DNA from: Propionivibrio sp.
Lineage (GTDB): Bacteria > Pseudomonadota > Gammaproteobacteria > Burkholderiales > Rhodocyclaceae
DNA: 8,991 nucleotides
Reading direction: 5' to 3'
Assembly (NCBI GenBank): GCA_003249625.1
Contig: QKII01000089.1
Span: 1-8,991 of the forward strand
The first letter of the stretch is position 1; every line of letters starts with the position of its first letter. Under the pieces are notes generated by a model that was not told the DNA's origin, did not search any database, and saw only the letters and a list, made by a program, of their open reading frames with translations. This document shows, piece by piece, positions 4,731 to 8,991 of this stretch. The position numbers and the translations under genes are program-made.

Positions 4731-6320
4731 ATGAGCGAAAAAGTGTTTCTTGGAATCGACGTCGGTTCGGCCAGCGTACGTGCCGGGCTGTTCGACGGCA
4801 ACGGACAGCGACTGGCCTTTGCGGTGCGGCCAATCAAGCAGTTTCACCCGAAGCCTCTGTTCGTCGAGCAATCTTCTGCAGACATCTGGGCGCAAACCTG
4901 TGCCGCCGTACGGGAGGCCGTAGCCACTGCGGCAATCGATCCGGCGCGCATCGCCTCGATCGGCGTCGACGCGACCTGCTCGGTGGTTGCCGTCGGGGCT
5001 AACGGGGCACCGGTTTCCGTCGCCGAAAACGGCGAGACGGAGCGAGACATCATCATGTGGATGGACCACCGCGCCGAGAAGCAGACAGCAGCGATCAACG
5101 CCACCAACGACCCGGCGCTGGCCTACGTCGGCGGCGAGGTAAGCATCGAGATGGAATTGCCGAAGGTGCTGTGGCTCAAGCAGAACTTTCCCGAACGTTA
5201 CACCGCCGCATGGCGCTTCTTCGATCTTGCCGACTACCTGACCTGGCGTCTCTCCGAGGCGGACATCGCCAGCGTCTGCACGCTGACCTGCAAGTGGAAT
5301 TATCTGGCGCACGAGAACCGCTTCAGCGAAACGTTGCTGGCCGCCGTCGGCCTCGATGACATCACCGGCAAAGTACCGCCAAAAGTCCTGCCGCTGGGCT
5401 CCGCCGCCGGCGCACTTTGCCCCAAGGCAGCGGCAGAACTGGGACTCCCTCCTGGCATCGTCGTCGCCACTGGCATCATCGACGCTCACGCAGGCGGGCT
5501 GGCGCTTGTCAGCACGGATCCCAAAGGAAGCCTGGCAATCATCGGCGGTACCTCGAACTGCCATATGGTGGTCAATCCAACGCCGGTCATGGTGCCCGGT
5601 GTCTGGGGCCCGTACTTCGGCGCCATGCTCCCTGGTTACTGGCTGAACGAGGGTGGGCAAAGCGCAGCTGGCGCCTTGCTCGACTGGACGCTGCGCCAGA
5701 GCGACGCGTGGTCCCTGCTCGAAAGCACGGCCAAGGCGGAGAACCGCAACATCTACGCGGTGCTCAATGACTGGCTCGCCGATCTGGAAAATCGCGAGAC
5801 ATGGCCAACCCGCAATCTGCACGTCCTCTCCGACCACCATGGCAACCGCTCCCCCCGCGCCAATCCGCACGCGCGTGGGGCCGTTGTCGGCCTGACGCTG
5901 GAACAAGGCAAGGACGCGCTGGCGCGACTCTACCTCGCTACCCTGCAGGCGCTGGCCTACGGCACGCGCCACATCGTCGAGAGCATGAACGCCGCCGGGC
6001 ACAACATCACGCGCATCGTGATGTGCGGTGGCGGCACAAAGAACCCCTACTGGCTGCGTGAAAACGCCGACGCCACCGGCTGCGAAATCCAGCTGGTCAG
6101 CGAGGAAGATGCTGTCACCCTGGGCGCCGCGCTACTCGGTGCCGTCGCCAGCGGCACCTTCGCCTCGATGCCGGACGCCGCCGCCACGATGGTTCGCTCC
6201 GGTGGCAGCGTCAAGCCACGCGGCGAAACCAAAGACTTCCACGATGCGAAGTACGCCATCTACCTGACGCTTTACGAAGACATGGAACGTTGCCGTTCCG
6301 CCATGCAGGCATGGCAATAA
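4731..6320 (+). CDS. FGGY-family carbohydrate kinase, D-ribulokinase-like
   Basis: ATP-dependent sugar kinase in the actin-like FGGY fold, predicted to phosphorylate a ketopentose (or related ketose) in the cytoplasm. The 529-residue product begins with the phosphate-binding FLGIDVGSASVRAGLFD (6-22). TCSVV at 82-86 matches the TCSLV-type segment reported as characteristic of D-ribulokinases, including yeast Ydr109c and human FGGY. MDHRAE (111-116), the catalytic Asp in GIIDAHAGG (Asp251), GGTSNCHM (272-279), the FGGY signature region GVWGPYFGAMLPGYWLNEGGQS and the C-terminal adenosine segment VMCGGGTKNPYW follow in the expected order. I chose ATG 4731. The upstream in-frame TTG at 4692 lies inside the operator, before the likely transcript start. 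The ribosome-binding site is modest (GGGG). The isomerase gene follows after 31 bases, so its product may be this enzyme's substrate. D-ribulose is the best guess, but L-ribulose, xylulose or a rarer ketose cannot be excluded. Confidence 0.92.
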   Translation: MSEKVFLGIDVGSASVRAGLFDGNGQRLAFAVRPIKQFHPKPLFVEQSSADIWAQTCAAVREAVATAAIDPARIASIGVDATCSVVAVGANGAPVSVAENGETERDIIMWMDHRAEKQTAAINATNDPALAYVGGEVSIEMELPKVLWLKQNFPERYTAAWRFFDLADYLTWRLSEADIASVCTLTCKWNYLAHENRFSETLLAAVGLDDITGKVPPKVLPLGSAAGALCPKAAAELGLPPGIVVATGIIDAHAGGLALVSTDPKGSLAIIGGTSNCHMVVNPTPVMVPGVWGPYFGAMLPGYWLNEGGQSAAGALLDWTLRQSDAWSLLESTAKAENRNIYAVLNDWLADLENRETWPTRNLHVLSDHHGNRSPRANPHARGAVVGLTLEQGKDALARLYLATLQALAYGTRHIVESMNAAGHNITRIVMCGGGTKNPYWLRENADATGCEIQLVSEEDAVTLGAALLGAVASGTFASMPDAAATMVRSGGSVKPRGETKDFHDAKYAIYLTLYEDMERCRSAMQAWQ

Positions 6321-6351
6321 GCCACCGCCTGATTTTTCCGAGGAACCTCAG

Positions 6352-8001
6352 ATGCTAAAACTTACCCTCCCCCCGTCGAAACCGTTGATCAAGGCCGGCG
6401 ACAAGGAAGTCCTGCTGGTCACCAACGCCGACCTGCGCGAATCGGCCAACGTCGAATGCTGGCCCGTGCAGAACAAATTCGAAGCCAAGCTGCAGGACGC
6501 GCTGTCCAGCCGCTTTGGCGTCACGGCCAAGCGCGCCCATCTCTACAAGGGCGACAAGGGACACGGTTTCATCAGCAGCCAGCGCGAAGGCAGCGACCTG
6601 TTCGCCACCATCGACCCGGACGCGCCCGTCATCGTTCTGCTCACCGCCTGGCAGTACTCGCACCATCTGGCGCCGAGCCTGGCCAAGCACCGCGGCCCGG
6701 TGCTGCTGCTCGCCAACTTCGACGGCACCTGGCCGGGTCTGGTCGGCACGCTGTGCATGGCCGGCACATTGACCGGCCTTGGCAAGGCCTATTCCCGCCT
6801 GTGGTCGACCAACTTCGATGACGCGTTCTTCTTCAATGGACTTGAGTCGTGGCTCAAGACCGGTACGATCCAGCACGACCTCTCCTATCTGCACCCGGTC
6901 GATGCCAGCCACCCTGCAGCCAAAACTCCCGCGTGGGCGATGGGCCAACAGGTCGGCGACTACGTGCTGCAACACAAGGAAATTCTCGGCCTGTTCGATT
7001 CATTCTGCATGGGCATGATCAATGGCGTCTTCCCGCAGAAGGCGCTCGTCGACATCGGCATGCCGATGGAAAGCCTGTCGCAGTCGGCACTGCTCGTCGA
7101 AATGGCAAAAGTGCCGCAGCCGCTGCGCGAGGAATGCCTCAAGTGGTATGAAGAGCGCGGCATGAAGTTCCAATACGGCAAGGATCCAGCCAAGGAACTG
7201 ACCCGCGAACAGGTGCTCGAACAATGCGCGATGATGATCGCGATGGCCCGCTTCACCCAGCGCTTCGGTCTGTCCTGCGTCGGAGTTCAATACCAGCAGG
7301 GGCTGGCGCATTCCTGCGCGGCGTCAGACTTCGCCGAAGGGGCCATCGGCTCAACCGACCGCTTCCCGATCCCCGACGAGAACGGCGACATCATCCGCGC
7401 GGGCAAGCCGATCACCTGCGCCAACGAGGTAGACATGGGCACGGCTATTCCGCAAACCATGTTATTCCGCCTGCTCGATTCGTTCGGTCTGCCATCGGAA
7501 ACCACGCTGCACGACATCCGCTGGGGCAGTGAGTTCGAGGGTACTTTCTATTGGGATTTCGAGATCTCCGGCTCGGTACCGTTCGAACATCTCAAGGGTG
7601 GCATCGCCGGTTCCACCGGCTACCGCCAACCGGCCATGTACTTCCCGAAGGGCGGTTCGTCGATCCACGGCCAGGGCAAGGCCGGCCGGCTGATCTGGGC
7701 GCGCGCACACTATGAAGGCACGCAGGTGTTCATGCACATCGGCACTGGCACCGCCGTCGAGTTGCCCGCCGCCGAGTTCGAGCGCCGGCGCAAGGCAACG
7801 ACCTATGAGTGGCCGCTGCTTAACTGCGTCCTGGACGGCGTCGGCCGCGACGACCTGATGGCCGGCCACCAGAGCAACCACATCACCATCGCCTACGTCG
7901 ACGAAGACAAGTTGCAGGACGTGCTGCGTGCCTTCGTCGCACAGGCAATCACGCAGAACATCAAGGTATCCGTCGCTGGCGACGCCTTCAACACGCTGTA
8001 G
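6352..8001 (+). CDS. L-fucose/L-arabinose isomerase-like protein
   Basis: Predicted metal-dependent aldose-ketose isomerase of the FucI/AraA superfamily, 549 residues (E. coli FucI has 591). The N-terminal two-thirds resembles the Rossmann-like N1 and N2 domains: VLLVTNADLRE near 20-30, PVIVLLTAWQYSHHLAPSL and LLLANFDGTWPGLVGTLCMAGTLTGLG. The C-terminal domain holds candidate catalytic and metal residues: CANEVDMGTAIP (Glu359, Asp361) resembles the TEND segment of FucI, and GHQSNHITIAY (505-515, His506 and His510) resembles its late histidine. FYWDFEISGSVP and FMHIGTGTAVELPA are further parts of the same barrel. Identity to classical FucI or AraA appears low, so this is a divergent subfamily of unknown substrate. 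GAGGAA lies 6 bases before the ATG. The gene is 31 bases after the kinase gene and almost certainly cotranscribed with it. Together they form an isomerase-kinase pair that would convert an aldose into a ketose phosphate. The product could also be a lyase-like or other relative. Confidence 0.82.
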   Translation: MLKLTLPPSKPLIKAGDKEVLLVTNADLRESANVECWPVQNKFEAKLQDALSSRFGVTAKRAHLYKGDKGHGFISSQREGSDLFATIDPDAPVIVLLTAWQYSHHLAPSLAKHRGPVLLLANFDGTWPGLVGTLCMAGTLTGLGKAYSRLWSTNFDDAFFFNGLESWLKTGTIQHDLSYLHPVDASHPAAKTPAWAMGQQVGDYVLQHKEILGLFDSFCMGMINGVFPQKALVDIGMPMESLSQSALLVEMAKVPQPLREECLKWYEERGMKFQYGKDPAKELTREQVLEQCAMMIAMARFTQRFGLSCVGVQYQQGLAHSCAASDFAEGAIGSTDRFPIPDENGDIIRAGKPITCANEVDMGTAIPQTMLFRLLDSFGLPSETTLHDIRWGSEFEGTFYWDFEISGSVPFEHLKGGIAGSTGYRQPAMYFPKGGSSIHGQGKAGRLIWARAHYEGTQVFMHIGTGTAVELPAAEFERRRKATTYEWPLLNCVLDGVGRDDLMAGHQSNHITIAYVDEDKLQDVLRAFVAQAITQNIKVSVAGDAFNTL

Positions 8002-8011
8002 TACCTCCTCG

Positions 8012-8042
8012 GGGGCGGTCGGTCCCGGCCGCCCCGTTTTTT
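8012..8042 (+). terminator. Intrinsic terminator between the isomerase and aldolase genes
   Basis: A 10-bp stem GGGGCGGTCG / CGGCCGCCCC (one T-G pair) with the tetraloop GTCC is followed by six Ts at 8037-8042. It starts 10 bases after the isomerase stop and its T run ends only 12 bases before the aldolase ATG. As read, it should end or strongly attenuate transcription before the aldolase. No separate promoter for the aldolase fits in the 53-base gap. Confidence 0.88.
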
Positions 8043-8054
8043 CCCGGAACCGCA

Positions 8055-8990
8055 ATGACCACACACGAGCACTACCGTGGCGTCTGGCCAGTGATGCTGA
8101 CGCCGTTCGACAACCAGCGCGAAATCGACTGGGAATCGCTGAAGAAACTTATCGACTGGTACATCAAGGCCGGAGTCAATGGCCTTTTCGCTAACTGCCA
8201 GTCGAGCGAGATGTTTTTTTTGTCCGAAGCTGAATCGCTTCAGCTGACCCGTTTCGTCCTCGACTACGTCAATGGGCGTGTTCCCGTTGTCGCTTCTGGC
8301 CATACTGCCTGCGGCATGTCGCAACAGATCGACCAACTCGGCAAGATCGCCGAGACCGGCGTCGATAGCGTAATCCTGATCAGCAACCGCCTCGCCATGC
8401 CGAACGAAAGCGACGCGACGTTGCTCGCCAACCTGCAGAAAATCACTGCCGCCGTGACCGACAAGGTCGGCCTCGGGATCTACGAATGTCCGCACCCCTA
8501 CAAGCGCCTGCTCTCGGACGACGTCGTCCGCTGGTGCGCACAGAGCGGCCGCTACACGTTCATCAAGGACACCTGCTGCCAGATCGAGACGATCCGCCGG
8601 CGCGTCGAACTGTCGAAGGGCAGCCGTATGCACATCGCCAACGCCAACGGCCAGACCCTGCTGCCCTCGCTGCAGGCCGGCGCGCACGGCTACAGCGGCG
8701 TAATGACCAACTTCCACCCAGAGTTATACGTCTGGCTGTGCGACAACTGGCAGAACGAGCCGGAAATGGCCGAGACAGTCTTCGCCTACCTGTCGACCTC
8801 CTCGCTAGCCGAATGCCTCGACTACCCGATCTGCGCCAAGGACTACCAAAAGTCGATCGGCAATTTCCAGTCCGTCGCCAGCCGTGTGCGCGAAGCCGGG
8901 AACTACTACTCTGCGCACTTCCAGAGTAACGTTCAACAGATGGTTCAGCTGGGCGAAATCATCAAGAAGCAGCTTGGCATCCTGCAATAA
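8055..8990 (+). CDS. Dihydrodipicolinate synthase/N-acetylneuraminate lyase (DapA/NanA) family aldolase
   Basis: Class I (Schiff-base) aldolase of the DapA/NanA TIM-barrel family, 311 residues, normal length. It opens with GVWPVMLTPFDNQREIDWESL, the usual family N-terminus. The Schiff-base lysine is Lys171 in FIKDTC and the catalytic tyrosine is Tyr143 in GIYECPHP, where family members commonly have Y-N-x-P. The usual substrate-carboxylate loop G-[ST]-T-G-E is CQSSE at 48-52, retaining only the Glu, so binding of the pyruvate carboxylate may differ. GVMTNFHPEL comes late in the barrel. It is unlikely to be the housekeeping DapA. It lies 53 bases after the isomerase gene in the same direction but behind a strong terminator, with only a weak ribosome-binding site (GGAA). 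It is presumably the lyase of the sugar-related pathway, releasing or adding pyruvate or a related 2-oxo acid. The substrate is unknown. The stop lies 1 base from the window edge. Confidence 0.9.
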   Translation: MTTHEHYRGVWPVMLTPFDNQREIDWESLKKLIDWYIKAGVNGLFANCQSSEMFFLSEAESLQLTRFVLDYVNGRVPVVASGHTACGMSQQIDQLGKIAETGVDSVILISNRLAMPNESDATLLANLQKITAAVTDKVGLGIYECPHPYKRLLSDDVVRWCAQSGRYTFIKDTCCQIETIRRRVELSKGSRMHIANANGQTLLPSLQAGAHGYSGVMTNFHPELYVWLCDNWQNEPEMAETVFAYLSTSSLAECLDYPICAKDYQKSIGNFQSVASRVREAGNYYSAHFQSNVQQMVQLGEIIKKQLGILQ

Positions 8991-8991
8991 G

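Noticed and set aside
4695..6002. Long open reading frame of 435 codons on the minus strand, opposite the kinase gene.
   Set aside because: The translated sequence has no family resemblance and is rich in shadow-type residues. The plus strand encodes a complete FGGY kinase with all motifs in order, and long antisense frames are common in GC-rich genes.
7893..8717. Minus-strand open frame of 274 codons opposite the end of the isomerase gene and the aldolase gene.
   Set aside because: It crosses a terminator and two real genes and shows no recognisable domain; it is a shadow frame.
1..8991. tRNA or rRNA genes, CRISPR arrays, insertion sequences, attachment sites or prophage genes.
   Set aside because: No cloverleaf-like segments, regularly spaced repeats, transposase or integrase frames or flanking duplications were seen; the gaps between genes are short and accounted for.

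Overview
This window looks like chromosomal DNA of a betaproteobacterium, most likely of the Rhodocyclales type. That placement is an inference from the style of the RpoH protein, the GC-rich third codon positions and the gene content; no ribosomal RNA is present to confirm it. All nine protein genes appear intact. No RNA gene, insertion sequence, CRISPR array or phage gene was seen, and no gap between genes exceeds about 155 bases.

Left part (1-1014): the heat-shock sigma factor gene rpoH (+). It is preceded by a perfect CIRCE element (HrcA operator) that sits on a plausible sigma-70 promoter and is followed by a strong intrinsic terminator.

Middle part (1013-3998): three genes on the minus strand, in transcription order a DoxX-family membrane protein, a beta-class glutathione S-transferase (gstA) and a LigB/DODA-type extradiol dioxygenase. 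They are closely spaced and read divergently from a LysR-family regulator (+). The set resembles a detoxification or redox module for catechols, quinones or other electrophiles under LysR control. The shared 139-base intergenic region holds overlapping -10-like sequences and a small inverted repeat.

Right part (4103-8990), all +: a YhcH/YjgK/YiaL-family cupin with its own terminator comes first. It is followed by a clear promoter (TTGAAA-17-TATATT) whose start region is covered by a near-perfect 20-bp palindrome, a likely repressor operator. This drives an FGGY-family kinase carrying a TCSVV segment of the D-ribulokinase type, an L-fucose/L-arabinose isomerase-like enzyme and a DapA/NanA-family aldolase. 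A strong intrinsic terminator lies between the isomerase and the aldolase. The aldolase keeps the Schiff-base lysine and the catalytic tyrosine but has CQSSE in place of the usual G-[ST]-T-G-E loop.

Aldose-ketose isomerization followed by ketose phosphorylation is a standard start of sugar catabolism. A DapA-type aldolase is not the usual third step, and the combination does not match a pathway I can name. This operator-controlled sugar cluster is the most interesting part of the window. Its transporter and repressor are not visible and may lie beyond the right edge.
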